DNA of 64,000 bases from Copromyces sp. CBS 386.78 (taxonomy: Eukaryota > Ascomycota > Sordariomycetes > Sordariales > Sordariaceae): contig MU839108.1 in assembly GCA_030685235.1 (NCBI GenBank), forward strand, positions 1 to 64,000, read 5' to 3'. The notes under the pieces are model-generated. The model was not told where the DNA came from and ran no database searches. It saw only the letters and a program-made list of their open reading frames with translations. The position numbers and the translations under genes are program-made. Below, one piece after another: positions 46,101 to 59,032 of the stretch; position 1 is the stretch's first letter; each line of letters starts with the position of its first letter.

Positions 46101-48696
46101 GGTGTGACGAGAATTGCATGTGTGTGCGTTTGCTTTGAGATTTTGGACTTTTGTTTGGGGGATTGGGGTTGGATGGAAGGTGTGTCTGTGCCTGGTTTCT
46201 ACTGCTATTTCTGCCTGGCGGATCATGAGACTGAAAGCTGATCAATATGTAGGTTGATAAGGTGGAGGGAGATGGGAGGGAGGACTCTCCTGAAGGAGAA
46301 GACCTCCGTCGGTGATATGTGGAAGCCACACGAAGAAACGTAGGGCGTTAAAGTGCAACGGGGAGTACAGTGCTCGCTCGGCTTTCATGCCGGTGATGGA
46401 GGAGTGTGTAGTGATTCCGGTTCGTTGAGAGGTCGTTGACGAGTTTCGTCAGTTTCACTCTGCTTTGACAGCGTACCATTTCCAATATACCAAGATCAAC
46501 GTAGATAGCTACTGTAGATAGCTCGGGACTAATAAACTTGGATCATCCTTGAACAACACCCACCGAAGCTACCCGTTGCTTGCCAAGGCAGTCAGTTATG
46601 ATCTGGATTTCTGGGGGCGGATGGGTGGTGCGCCTGTCAGCACTAGAGGGAGGAGATGGAGGAGGAGGGGCCGGAGAGACTGGAGGGAGAGAGGGAACGT
46701 TTTCGTGTCAGCCCTACGAAGAGCAGCCTTTCCCCAGGGCCCCCACCGCGAAGGGGAGAGATAGGGTTCTGACCCCAAGAAAACGTCTGTCCCGATGGGT
46801 TGGGTCATCCTGCTTCCTGTCCCCTTTGTCTAATCTGATCCGCTTATGTGATATGTAGATGCCATGTTTTGGAGTAGTGTAGTGTACCGATGCTGTGGTA
46901 ACCAATCTGATTCACGGAGAATCAGTCAGGGCCAGGGACAATGGCTTGCTTCTTTGCTTACTCCGCTTTCCCGAGGGTGAGATGGTGAGCTCCATGTGGT
47001 ATTTGGATCAGAACGGGGTTTGAAGCTATCGTTAAGCATTAGTTCGGGTCAGTCTTTCGTGGCATATAGCGAACACTACAAAACTGATGGCAGTGAGAAT
47101 GGTATTGGTTCGTCTCCTTGCCAATGAACCATGCGTTGGTCCACCTGTAACGTGGCTATCAGACCATCTGCTCTGATTGCGCAGGTCGAATAGTCCGACA
47201 GCCTCCGACTCTTTTCGCTTTTGGAAGCCGACAACAACATACCCCAAGCGGATATAGGTAAGGGTTGTTGTGATTGTTGCTCGATCATGGTTGGTGGTCA
47301 ACCGTCACGTTGAGAGACAAGCAAGACACGGGGGCATGGCACAGCCACCCCGCCCTTTCGGTTGTCTTTAACGTGTGTACAACACTGAAATCGTGATTGG
47401 TGATGGCTTTCGAGTGCCACAAGACGTCGGGGGGCGGTACCCATGCAGCAAGGAACATGGTAATTGAGAAAGTGCGAGGGCTCCTCTATGCTCCCGTTCA
47501 CGGTATGCTTTGGTCCTTAATATTATTCTTGAAGCGGGGTTCAAGTCCGATGACCTGGAATTGGACTGGAGCCAGTTTCATATGCTCGGCACTAGTCGGA
47601 AGGAAGGCTATGGATATCTTCCGCTTGTGGAAGCTTGAAAGAGCTTGAGATTACAAACCAGCAAGTTGATCACACACCTCTTGGCTGCCTTTTGATTTGA
47701 AGCATGCTGTATGCATCAAGGGACCAGAAATGGCGTGCTGTTGTTGAGCTGATGCTTTGCTGTTGGTCATGAAGTTGCATGTTGTAATGCGAGTTTCTGA
47801 ATGGAGTCAGTTCCAGAAGGGGAACCGCAATTGATGCCAAGAGGAGGTTAGATCCGAACCGTGTTCAAAGCGGACAGGAATTCATGCCCAGCAAAGGATG
47901 AGGAAACAGAATGCTGGGCCCCGAGTCATCCAATCACATCCCCAGTCCGACGGGACCCCTGTCTTTCCGCTCTTTCTTGCTGGTGCTGGCCTCGAGCGCA
48001 CCGCGAACTGGCGGAGTGGGGCACTTTGGGGTTTTTGGGTTCAGTCCCGTCCTCCCCCAGTGTGCCAGTGTCCCCACCCTACACCACCACGGTAGCACCT
48101 GCACCATCACACTCCGGGCACTCTGCCAGAGTCACAGTCACAGCAAAAATACGACTGTAACGAAACAAAATCACCCCGGGATTCAGCTTGGCGGACATCC
48201 AGTTCGCCGAGATACGGTGCGTCGGTTTACTCAGGGCAACATGCTTCCGGATGTCTATGGTAACGGTACAATGCGTCTACAACCAATCATTAGCCGGAAC
48301 CCGAGAACCTTGCATGAGTCCGATCAGTAAGGTAGCTATGTTTTTATTCTCTGTGTCATTGTCTTCTGTCTCTGTAATTACAATACGCCCGTCTTGTGTC
48401 ACCATCGTTCTGGGTCGCCAAAATTGCCGACTCTCTCTATTGTCAGTTGTTCTACAAGACTTCCCCTCTCTCTCTTCGCATTCGTCAGCTTGCCCGCGCA
48501 CCCCCTTGTTGATGCTCTTCTTTACCCGCCCATGGTTACCCAAAGGCAATAAAGTCTTTGGACAGCCAATGCCTTTAGCGCATGTCTATCTTTGAGTGTT
48601 GACGCTGCTGCCGTTGGAGGTGTAGGTACACCTACAGATACAGTAACTGTACGCGCATCAAGCAGCTACATACCTATTCTTGCTTTGATAACCGCC
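43158..48696. other. Non-coding region after tRNA-Cys with a diverged duplication and homopolymer tracts
   Basis: Two stretches, 43316-43510 and 43871-44104, share order and words. Both contain a CAAGTTGGGAAAGAGC core (43474-43489 and 44059-44074) followed by GGAGGC, preceded by a loosely similar block about 160-190 bp upstream. They look like an old tandem duplication. Homopolymer tracts lie at 43668-43690 (C10 T C12) and 44434-44450 (G17), and a (TAGC)n run at about 45770-45785. Open frames up to 150 codons lack domains. No gene is supported. Confidence 0.5.
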
Positions 48697-49025
48697 TACC
48701 GTATAGACTCGTGGCATCCGGTTTTAGGTTCCAAGGAAATCAAGCAGAATCTGTAAGCACACTGCACGAATATGTGCTTTTCATGCCCGGGAAAAAGAGT
48801 GGGGGAGACAGCTGGAGAGCCCGGAGCACTGTAAATTCGATTCTTCTAGTGCCATATCTTTTCCCTCCTAAATCCCTATAATAAAGACAGCGAGCTAGAG
48901 GGTGGGGACATTGAAAATCACCGTCTTGCATACAATTTCTAGTGAGCATGAATGTTGCAATATGCTTGCAGACTATGCCTGATTTCCTTGGAACCTAAAA
49001 CCGGATGCCCCGAGTCTATACGGTA
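48697..49025. mobile_element. MITE-like element with 65-bp terminal inverted repeats, TA-flanked
   Basis: The arms 48697-48761 and 48961-49025 are exact-length inverted repeats; 59 of 65 positions match with no gaps. The outer ends read TACCGTATAGACTC on each side, so a TA dinucleotide borders both ends of an element starting CCGTATAG. This fits the TA target duplication of Tc1/mariner-type transposons. The 199-bp centre has no transposase. The RNA could fold into a 65-bp hairpin. Unlike the window edges it shows no RIP signature, so it is probably too short or too rare to be targeted. Confidence 0.72.
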
Positions 49026-52000
49026 CCTACCTTTTCCGATGATGCCGACTAACACCATCACTCTTTTCAAAGTCCAAGATAGCAGCCGTACGCGCGTTCA
49101 TCACCCGCAGAAATGTGCCGTCCTCAATAGTGCATGGGGAGGGGAGTAACAAACGGAGCAATTCATCGTTCCGCGGGCGCCCAGGGCGGGCTGGCGGCCG
49201 GCGAGAAGACTCATTCGTGCATAGAATATCATCAGCCCTACGCTGGATGGGACGCAGGTCGCGGCCGAAATCCCGACCTGCCTTGGCAGTGTGTAAGCAG
49301 CCTGCCCGCGCGCACGCCCTGCCCTGCCTTGCCCTGTGCCTGAATGCTGTCGTTGTGAGCCTGCGTAACGGCGGCCATCAAAGCTTCGACGCGACTCTCT
49401 CACCTTGCAGATTGTCATCGATGTCGCGGCGAAGGATTGCTGGAGCTACAGTATCACAGTGTCAAGAAGGCCTGTGTAGCTTCGTCGCGCACACTATAGG
49501 AGCCTCAAAGTCGTAGTTTGGCGAGTAAAACGTCGAGGATTGGACCTCAATTTCGCTCTCCGTAGCGTCATAGCTATATGAGACGCCACGATGTGGTGGC
49601 CGTGGAGGTTGATCACTGCGATCCGGTGGGCAATATTATATAAAATTATATATACTGTGGTATACAAATCTGGTAGCGTAGATATCGCACAACAAAGAAA
49701 TCCCGACGTCACTTTCCCCTCGTGCGCTTGCGTGGGACAGCAAGACAAAAGATAAAATCCCACATGACTGAAATTGACCGTAACGGTTACGAACGATACT
49801 CGATGGCGTGCTGGCGTAGTAGCATCAGGACCTTTTCCCTTTGGCGAAATGGCTGAAGCCTTCATCTCTCTAGAGGTACAACTAGCACAGCAAAGCACAG
49901 CCATCGGTCGGTCGGTGGAATTGGACGCCCCGGTAATGTATACATATACCCAGATAAAGAACGGGTAGAAAATACTCCGAGTGTGTGAACGCCAACGGGC
50001 GGGAGTCCGAGCCGACAAATGTTGGTTTCCCACAGCCCGCGATCTGAGATCTGTCAATTCCGAACATGAACGGCGCAAGCTATTCATAATGATTAAAAAA
50101 AAAAAGAAGAGAACCTGCCAAGTTACAGCCCCATATCAGAGCCTGCTTTATCGATGAATGGTGCCACAGGAAACCTGAACTGGGATAGACAACTGGAAGA
50201 GTTGGGGAACCCTGGACTTCCTTCAAATCCCCGCTCCGTGGTGGTCTGTGTGACTGTGTCCGCAGACAGACCAATGACCCCAGTTGGAGACGGGAGGATG
50301 GAGTTTTGGAGAAGAACGGGCTGTGAGACGCGGTGGGACGAGGGGCACGCACTGGCATGGCCATAGGGCTGGGCGGGCGCCGCGTTTTCTTTCGCTCGTT
50401 CGTTCCCCTCTTTATCCCGTTGTCGTTACGCAGTACGGTACGTTTGTAATGGAGCAAGAGGTACAATTAGTAACAATGGCCGACAATTGCACATCGTAGC
50501 AGAGACTTTGGAACGGCGTGGTCTATGATCCTACGGCGGGGGGTGTCGGCAAATGGACCTTGTCCCTCCAGCGATATCATCAACTTCATGTTTTGAAGTA
50601 CCGTCGTCGTCAAAGGGTCATCCGAAGAGCTTCGGAAGACAACAAAGTCGCAGTGGTATCAATCAATCCCAGACCCCGTCCCCGTATCGTATCTCATGAG
50701 CAAGAACGAATGCGACTGCGAATGCGACTTTTGTCCCCTTGCTAGCGGTGCTTTTGGTGCTAGCGTTCGGTGCGGTGGTAAAAAAAGGTGCCGGTTGATG
50801 GTTGATGGCAGACTCCAACGACTCGGAATCTGCGGACTGCGGTTCCAGGTTTCCTTTGGTGACACAAAAAAACGGAGCGAGGAAGAAGAACCGTTTCGAA
50901 CTTCGATGTCTGAGAGGAGCTGCGTGTTAGTGATGCATGGTGATTGGTTGCAGATGAAGATGACCTGCTAAATTTGGGTAATTAGCCCAAAGTATTTTGG
51001 ACCCGCGACAACCAACCACCGCCAAGTGATCGGTGACCCAGTCTTTGGAAATGGGATTTCAAGCCCCCTTTGCTGTATGTAGATGAATCCGACAACCTCC
51101 GATGCCAGCTGTTTCTATCTTGAGAAGGGTTTGTTGAAACCCTCCTCTCCTTATCTTCGTTTTTTCCAAAATGCGTTCCTCAGTGTCAGAGTGTTGCTGA
51201 ATAGCCTGCATGCTTAGCTTCACATAAACTTACCAACGGCGGACGGGAATTGGTTTCGTCAGAGGCTTCTAATTCCCCGGTCTTTGAACCTTTCCAGGTA
51301 CGCATGTTCTCGCAGGGGCACGCAGCAACGGCCTGGATATTACAATATTCTGGAACCGTGCATATAGTAGGCTATCATTTCTGCAACCCACCACCTACTT
51401 CATTTGTTCCCAACACCAAGGTCTTGGTTTCCCGCCGGCGAGGTCCGGTTGCACAGGGGGCCAGGTATGTATAATATAGGTCAGGTATGGTGGTTCAGTA
51501 CCCATCTCCCTTGTGCCATGCCTCATCAAACTCGTGTCCAAAACAGGAGTTTGAGGGAGAATTACGCGCTCGTTATGGATGACGCCCTCTTCGTTTCATG
51601 CTGCTACTGAATTCGAAGAGGACATCTCAATCAGCAACACAGCTGGTTTTGAACCGTTGAGCAAGTGAAGATCGGTATGAGATATATGTCAGCGGAAGCC
51701 CATAAAAGCCCCACGTTTGGGGCAGGCGGTCCCGGTGCAACGGGCTATGTGAGCTCTCCCTCATCTTGCCTCAGCACCTTGTCTGTGATGTCGTGTGTGT
51801 AGTGGATGTCTTTATGTGTGTGTGTGCTAGATGCATACTTCGGGGGACAAGGGCGGGCGGGCATAACAACCACAATAGCCGGGACACTGACATTCAGGCT
51901 TGGCTTTCCATCACAATGAGCCGATGAAGACGCGGCAGTTGAGGAGCCCAGATTCTGGAGTCTGACTTCTGCGGAGAAAGGTCCGAGCCGCCCCGTTCAC

Positions 52001-55000
52001 AACGCTCATGCTTGTGGTGATAGTATTAGGAATTTTGGTGTGTAGTATGATATGTACTTGAAGTTCTTTGAGGGTGTCTTAATCGAACGCCCCTGAAATA
52101 TTGTCGGCCGCCTGGCGCGCTGTAGGTCCAACGAGACTCGAGAACCAGAATTTCAGCTTTCCTTTTTGAGAACAGGGAAGAAGAAGCAGTCGGTCGCCAA
52201 GCCTGTTCTCTTGTCTTGGCATAATAGGCTCATGACCTTTGAACCAAATTCCGTTTTTAGTTCTCCATGCCGGCGTTTTCGGACGATGGAGGTGTAACTT
52301 GAAGGAATCGAGAAAAAGGAGTAAACCCTAACCCTCGGCCGCTCCTGTTTAAAATTGAGAGCCAACGACCAAGTCTGGCTGCAGGGAAACGTTGCATAGA
52401 GAAAGCACAAAAGGACCACGAGGCTGTGACGAATTCAGTAGAGCATGAACAGGAACTTCCAAGCACAGAAGCTGAGTTTGTTCCGAGTCGATACGAAACC
52501 AGAGAGCGAATGAAGCCAACGGTATTTTTGTCTAGGTGATTGGTAAGAGGCGTGGACGGTGTGAAATTGCCCTTATAACTCCGTGAGTCACGCTGGCTGG
52601 CGTGGTGCGCTTAATACTGCCTCTGCACGAATTGAATTATCATGCTGAGGAGGCCTTTACGCCTGACTGAAGAATGAAACGCGTTGGTATTTTGGAGCTT
52701 CACGCGTGCGAATATCCTATCGAGTGAGAAAGCTGACACGGCAAGGGGTGCTTATAACAGACTTCCCCGTCGACCGGCTCACAGCCCGAATGCCAGCCCT
52801 ACAGATTGAGTGCCCAGTAGCGGAGGCAGTTGATGATGCAGGGACTTCGTGGCTTGTCGAGGGCAGAGATGGTGGCGACGTCGGAGAGTAAGCACCTTAA
52901 TGTGCAAGGGGATGGGCTTAGCTGGGAACGTGGACCTGTTCGTGATAGGTTAAAGTCAACAAGTGATCTAATTGTGCCCCTGTGCCACAGAAGTGGATTT
53001 GCACTCCATAGGATAGACCACTTGGAAACTGCGTACCTCGTTTTCTTGGACTGTTGCTACCCGATGTGGATAGCTTCTGTCGAGTGTCAAGAAATTTTCA
53101 CGAATGTGTGACCTTGGTGGTGTTTTATAAATATCACTCCATAGTCGCAAGATTTGGCGTAGAGAGGCACCATGATAGCAAGAAGAGCACGTTCCTAGAA
53201 GAAGGCGCCAACATCAGGCCGTAGATAGGCCTTCTTTTCCCGATTGTAGTCCTTCTACGAAGCCCTCAATCTTGATGGTACAGGACATGATTCGAAATTG
53301 GGGAGTGTGGCAACGGCGTTGATAGCATGATCACCGAATATGAGCCACCCAAGCCGCTTTTCATGCCGTTCTTCGAGGGCCTCGCAATTTTTGTGTCCAG
53401 AATGAGAGCTTGATCGACGTCATCCCGGGGCCAGAACGTCCCAGCCGCCAGCCTGCAGAGACAAAACGGCACTCCGTCCAGGAAGAGGGCCCCGAGCGGT
53501 TGGTCTGAAGAGGCCGTAGAACCAGAAGGCTGGTCCTGGTTGGAACATGGAGCAGTGACTCTCCTTGCCGCTCCCAGTACTCTCGAACTCGGCCGAAATT
53601 TTGATATCCTTTGGAGTTTCTCCCCCAGCAGGCCGTAACCGGTTGATCGTGACTGTTCGAAGCCTTGACCCTGAGACCATGTGTGAATTGCCGCAGTAAA
53701 ATAATGTTGATACACCAGACATTGCTGCTTCGCCTTCGAGGGATATCCTGGTGCCTAAAACGCGGGGCGGTCCACCGCGAGGGCAGGAGAGAAACCTACT
53801 TCAGAGGCCTCCACCAGATCTTCCGACTGCAGATGTCAAAGGCCTTGCAGCAATCACCAACAGGCAACTCAACAGTGGTGGATTTGGTGTACCTCGGGCG
53901 CGACTGTCGGGGTCCCAGAAGAGTCACCAGCACCGGATGTTAACAAGCAGTTGGTGGTACATTGTCGAGTTGTTGTCAACATGGCATGTCAAGGCGGTCT
54001 GAAGAGCCAGTGGTTCGAGTCTCAAGCTTCCAGCAGCTGCTTGAAAGGGTTCGAACTTGAAGCATAGCTGAAGCCGCAATCCTCGGGTTTCTTCCCTTCG
54101 ATGGTCATACCGGCGGCAGAAATGTCGACCGATGGGAGGCCCAGAGGTTGAAGGTATTCAGTGTACTGTAAACAAGAGGTTCAGGGCGGTTGGCTGTGGA
54201 AGACGAGACACACAGCAAATAGATCTGAAAGGCCTTGGTATGGGCGATTACTGATCCCATAGGCTGATTACAGGCTTGGATCTCAAGACACGAGTGGTGA
54301 TGCAAGGGCACCAGGTGATGAAATTGGCGATAGGTGGGTTTGGTTTCTTGTTCAGTGTCATTTGTGTGCTTGTCCCGGTACAGCAGCTGGTAATCTCAAG
54401 TGCGCATCGCCGTAACCGCCCGACGCCGTTTGGAGTCGTGGTGAGGGGCTTTGACGGGGCTCCCAACACGCGAAGCTTTTCAGGCAGCCGAATTTCCTTG
54501 AACTGGACTGGTGGGCTTCGCTCGCTGGCGGCCGCGTCGAGTTGAAGTTGGGTCGGGCGCGCGTTGTCACGTTCGGACTGTTGGCTTGTCGATGTTACGG
54601 TGAAACTTCCAACGTAAACAAGATTTCGGAACAAGGGGAAAGGAAAGTTACAACCGTACGTTAGCCCATTACATTTTGGTACGGACACCGTCCAGTGAGC
54701 AAGCCGTTATCTGGCCAATCATAAAGCTCCATGCTGCTTGGTAATACAGGCCATTACACAGTTTATTTCTGGGCAAATTCTTAACAATCCTTGCCAGACC
54801 TCAATTCCACGACATCAACCTTTTCTCTTCCGGCCTTGTCTTCACATTCTACCACTTTCACATGGGACATGAGGATAGAAGATACTGATAGTTATAGGCA
54901 TTGACTTCCGCCCGTGGTCTTAGGAGGTGAAGTAAGTCAATTCAAAGTTGCGATTGGTCAATCAGGCTCAGCAGAAAGGCAGGCACTGAACGTGTTTTTA

Positions 55001-57764
55001 GATTAATCCTTTCGGAGAACACTCCGCTGGCCCCCGACATCGACTTTCAGGAGTGCCGAGTTGGGACAAAACAACAACCAGCGGCTCAATGGTCGTTACA
55101 TCGGGGCGGCGCCAGCGTGGCTCAGCAGCAACAAAAGGAATTTTCAGAAATTCCAGAATCACGAAGAGAAAGCCCTCTGTAGGAGCTACAGTTGCATGGA
55201 AACGAACACTGTGCCGTATCGCTGCACAACGGTCAACAATTACCCCCGACGAGAAAGAAAGAAAAGATCTAATGCTAACCTTGCCAAGACGAGATCAGGA
55301 CCCCTACGCAGTCTCAATGAAGTCGAGGAGCACCCATCAAGAGCCTTGTTTCGGACGTGCGACCACACCTCCGCGGTTCCTCTCTTTCCAGTCTTGCCTC
55401 GAGGTCTTGACTCGTCACCTCGGCATTATTCACCAACTCTGCTCTGAGTTGTCCACACATTACTGGATCAACAATTAAAATGGGACTGGAGCAGTTGGGC
55501 AGCGGACAGTGGCAACCCATAACCCATGGTTTAGTGCCAAGTGGGTGCCCCAACAGGAGTTGATAATCATGTGAGGAGATTGGCTATCATGATCTGCTCA
55601 TCTCGGTCACCACCTCAAGGCGTGCCGGGACCACTTTTTCACTTTTCAGTGGTGGTGTTCTGAGCCCACGGCCTGTGCTCGGCGGTTTTGAGCAATTCGA
55701 GGGCGTAGGGTTAGGGATTCTCCATCATTTCACAGGCCCTGGGCTCTGGAGGGGGTGGTGGTGGTCAACCCCTGGGATTTGTTGACCAGTCGATTTTATT
55801 CTCCTCGACCGTGTAGGGCTAGCGTGGATTTAGCCAAAAGTTGGCAAAAGTTGGGCAGCACGACAAGCCCAGCTAACCCTGGGTCCATCTAACGGCGAGC
55901 CATGACTCGTACAAAGGCGGTTTCTGACCAGCTGGCATTCCCGCTGTTACAGCCCTACGGCCGCCTGCCCAGAGCTACGTACAGCCTACAACCAGCACGT
56001 AAGCAATTCACGGTGGGTGGGAAATCCGGGGAATAGGCTATGGCAGACAGGGATTGTAGGCTTTGTTATTGCTTGGGACCGAACCCTTTCCCTGATTTTC
56101 GTCTCTCGAAAGTCGAAAGCGATGAAAGCGATGGGAAAAGAAACCAAGACTTCGTTTCGCACGCTCCGGGCTCTTTCTCCTCACCGCTAGTGGACTGATA
56201 TCCAGTCAAAGGCCAGCTGTAAATGAGATGCATCAACCCTATCGCATTTTGCCCAAAATATCTCATCGTGAGGGTGTCAAGATGCGAGGTCTGACAGGGC
56301 TAAGTCGGGCTAAATGTCAAAATTAGGCCGCGATATCCTGTTCTGTGGTGATGTGGTGTCCCAAATTAGCCCACATTCCATGGTAGGGTTTCTGTGGATC
56401 CTTTTCTCGAAATATGGCAGCCTGGAGGAAGACCCACTGGGCTAAACTCCTTTCTGACCTGGACAGGGAGCTCCGTTTGCAAAATGCTCCACCAAAAGTT
56501 GGAGCGGCTGGCACCGTAGCGCTACCGTAGCGCACCGTTCCTTTACTAGCGTCACCGTCTCTGAGGCCCATTGACCCCACAGGTGCCCGCACTGCCCGCA
56601 CCGGACCCCGTCTGCCCATCAATCCACAGGGCCAGCATGGATATGCCATGGACCTCGTCGAGTCGCTCGCCATCTACTTCCCCTTCTGTCTTTTTACAAT
56701 CTCCAACAAGTCACATCCGAGTCCACATCGATTGTACCCCAAGCACACCTGCAATGGCTGCTCGTAAAGCCATCCACCAGCGAGCGACCGGACAAGTCTT
56801 CCATTCATCCACCCCTCCTGACGACGCCCTCGCCCTTTGCGCGACAACCCAGTGGTACGGTTGCTTCCATTGCCATGTTCATGGATTTCATATCCAGTTC
56901 ATTCTTCTTTCCGAAATCCCATGTAAATTACGAGCTAAGCCCTGCTTCACAGACCACGTACTACAACAGTACCCACGAGAGAGACTTGGAGGCTCCCATG
57001 TACCACCAAGACCGAGATCCCCGCAACACGGAAAGATGGTCGGTTTCAACATGATAATTGCTTCATAGCTTGCGAGACATGCTGCCGCTCGCAATCTTGA
57101 GGCCTGGGCCACAGAACAGCAAGACGGGGAGGCATGAACAGAAGGATCAAGAGCCCAGGCGATCTGGTGCACCCAGCCCTGATAACATTGGACCAGTTAC
57201 TGAATTAGCCCTCGAAAGGCAGAGGGGGGGCGCGGGCCCGACCCCGTCCCCGTCTCCGACCGTCGCCAGCCCGCGAGCCTTTCATGATTCTGAAGGCTGG
57301 CCTGGGTCCAATCGCGTACTCAAGTGTGCGCTGCAGAGTTCTCCGGACACAGGGATTCATGGCCGTCCCAACCACTACAGTGTCTCTTCATGCAGGCTCT
57401 TGGCCCAGTCTAGGTACTGCACCGTTCTGCAAGACCCGCAGAGACCAGAGGAACTCAGCCCAAGGCTGCTGCAAGGTCAAGGGTGCCAGCCATGGGGTAC
57501 CGTTGTGGCCGGATGTTCAAGAGAACCAGACTTCCCAGAAGCACCCAATGTACCGTCCGTCTACTACGGGGCTGTGTTGGAATGGGTACAAGATGTAACA
57601 CTAAGTATCCCTTGTATTTCCGTACCTCTCTTCACACCCTTCTCGTCTTTCGGCGATTTGGATATATAACACGATAGCCTTCTCCCCCTTCCCTCTTCGA
57701 GTTGCTATCCCACCACAGTGCCTCTTACCTCTCCAACCAAGACCATCAAAAACATAACACTCAC
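49026..57764. other. 8.7-kb non-coding region upstream of the second bZIP gene
   Basis: No gene is supported. Open frames such as 49494-50087 on the minus strand, 53266-53715 and 53420-53722 on the minus strand (overlapping) and 56571-57068 on the plus strand have no recognisable domain and conflict with each other. Telomere-like words occur at 52322-52335 (TAAACCCTAACCCT) and 55706-55717 (TAGGGTTAGGGA). A large upstream region like this is common for regulated fungal transcription-factor genes. Confidence 0.45.
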
Positions 57765-58823
57765 ATGTCTGTATATCTTCAGAGCCGAGGGCTTGAACCT
57801 TACCCATCAACCATGTTCAGCATGCAGCAACACCACTACGCCTACCAGGCACAACAACCTCAACCAACCCGCCAGTATTCCGGCCACGGAACAAGCAGTG
57901 CTTTCAGCAGCTCGGCAAACCCTGATGAGGACTGGACAAAGATCTCGGATCTGGCTGAGCGCAGGAGAATTCAGAACCGCATTGCCCAGCGCAACTACAG
58001 TATGTGATCAACAACAGCACCTGCAGCAGTTGGTAACAGTCAAATGCTAATACTCGAACTACAGGGAAGAAGCTTAAGAAGCGCCTGGAGGATCTCGAGA
58101 GGCGGGCCGGCACATCAGATGACTCCCCGTCACCCGGAACAGAAAAGACCAGCCCGGCCACCAAAACCACAAAACGCGCACAGCAACAAACTGTAAAGCC
58201 CCAAAAACAGGCCTCGGTCTCACAGCAAAAGCAAGCACCGGTCACCAGGAATCAGTTCACGCCCCCGATGCATCCCGAAGATGAGTACGCCTTCAACACT
58301 TACGACGAGAGGGATCGATCGCACTCGCCGCCCATGTTCACCTACCCATCCTACCCTCCTCCCCCCGAGGAGATGATGTACGCTCCCGTGCACTCATATC
58401 GGCCGGTGACAACAGAGGCGGCCTATTCCGAGTACTACACCACTGCGCCAGTACCGGTGACACTTCCCTCCATGACACATTTCAGCGACGCTATCAAGCG
58501 CGAGCCGGGCTACCCCGGAGCGGAGGACAATGTTTACATGAACTATGGCTATCTCCCAGGTGTCGACATGAATACCGGGGCGCCTTCACCATACGACAAC
58601 ATGCCTCACGTGAGTTCCTCCGTACGAAGCTACATTGCTTCGGACCCTCATCACCATACCCTCAAGCGGGAACATCGTTGCTGATGATGGATGGCAATAG
58701 ACTCCTCCTCTGCAACACCCTTACGACCACTCGGCGAGCTGCTCCGATTCGGGCAGCTACGAGTACCCCACGACACCCTTGTCGATGCCTGGCTCCCCGG
58801 GCATGGGCTCGCAGCACATGTGA
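57765..58823 (+). CDS. Fungal bZIP transcription factor with short zipper, three exons
   Basis: Predicted nuclear DNA-binding protein. Exons 57765-57999, 58065-58609 and 58701-58823 give 300 residues. The first intron (58000-58064) has GTATGT, GCTAAT and ACTACAG signals and splits the Arg codon inside the basic region, restoring RIQNRIAQRNYRKKLKKRLEDLERRAG. The NxxxQRxxR-like core is intact. The zipper is short, as in many ascomycete regulators with this ISDLAERRRIQNRIAQRNYR signature. The last intron (58610-58700, GTGAGT to CAATAG) leads to a C-terminus ending TTPLSMPGSPGMGSQHM. If it is retained, translation ends at 58684 with LKREHRC. The middle is rich in Tyr, Pro and Gln. Two starts are possible: 57765 or 57813 (MFSMQQHH, 284 residues). 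A T28 run follows in the 3' region. I cannot name the regulator or its targets. Confidence 0.87.
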
Positions 58824-59004
58824 AGCCTCTCCCTTCGCTCAATGCCGCTTTTGACTCTTACCACTTATGACGATGATCAAACGCAAATTTCATTCGCTTC
58901 TACCTTGTACAACTTTTTGGTGCTCACAGCCCATGTGGGAATTTTGGAGACATGGGGTCTTATAAAGCAAAGGGACAAATTGGTTGGGCGGTCATTCTGC
59001 TTCC

Positions 59005-59032
59005 TTTTTTTTTTTTTTTTTTTTTTTTTTTT
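59005..59032 (+). repeat. T28 homopolymer tract
   Basis: Twenty-eight uninterrupted T residues about 180 bp after the stop codon of the bZIP gene. The length may be affected by sequencing error. Confidence 0.9.

Noticed and set aside
49494..50087. 197-codon minus-strand frame with a hydrophobic stretch
   Set aside because: No recognisable family; composition looks like translated non-coding DNA.
53260..53760. Overlapping minus-strand frames that look faintly protein-like
   Set aside because: Two frames conflict, no domain is visible and I could not join them by plausible splice sites.
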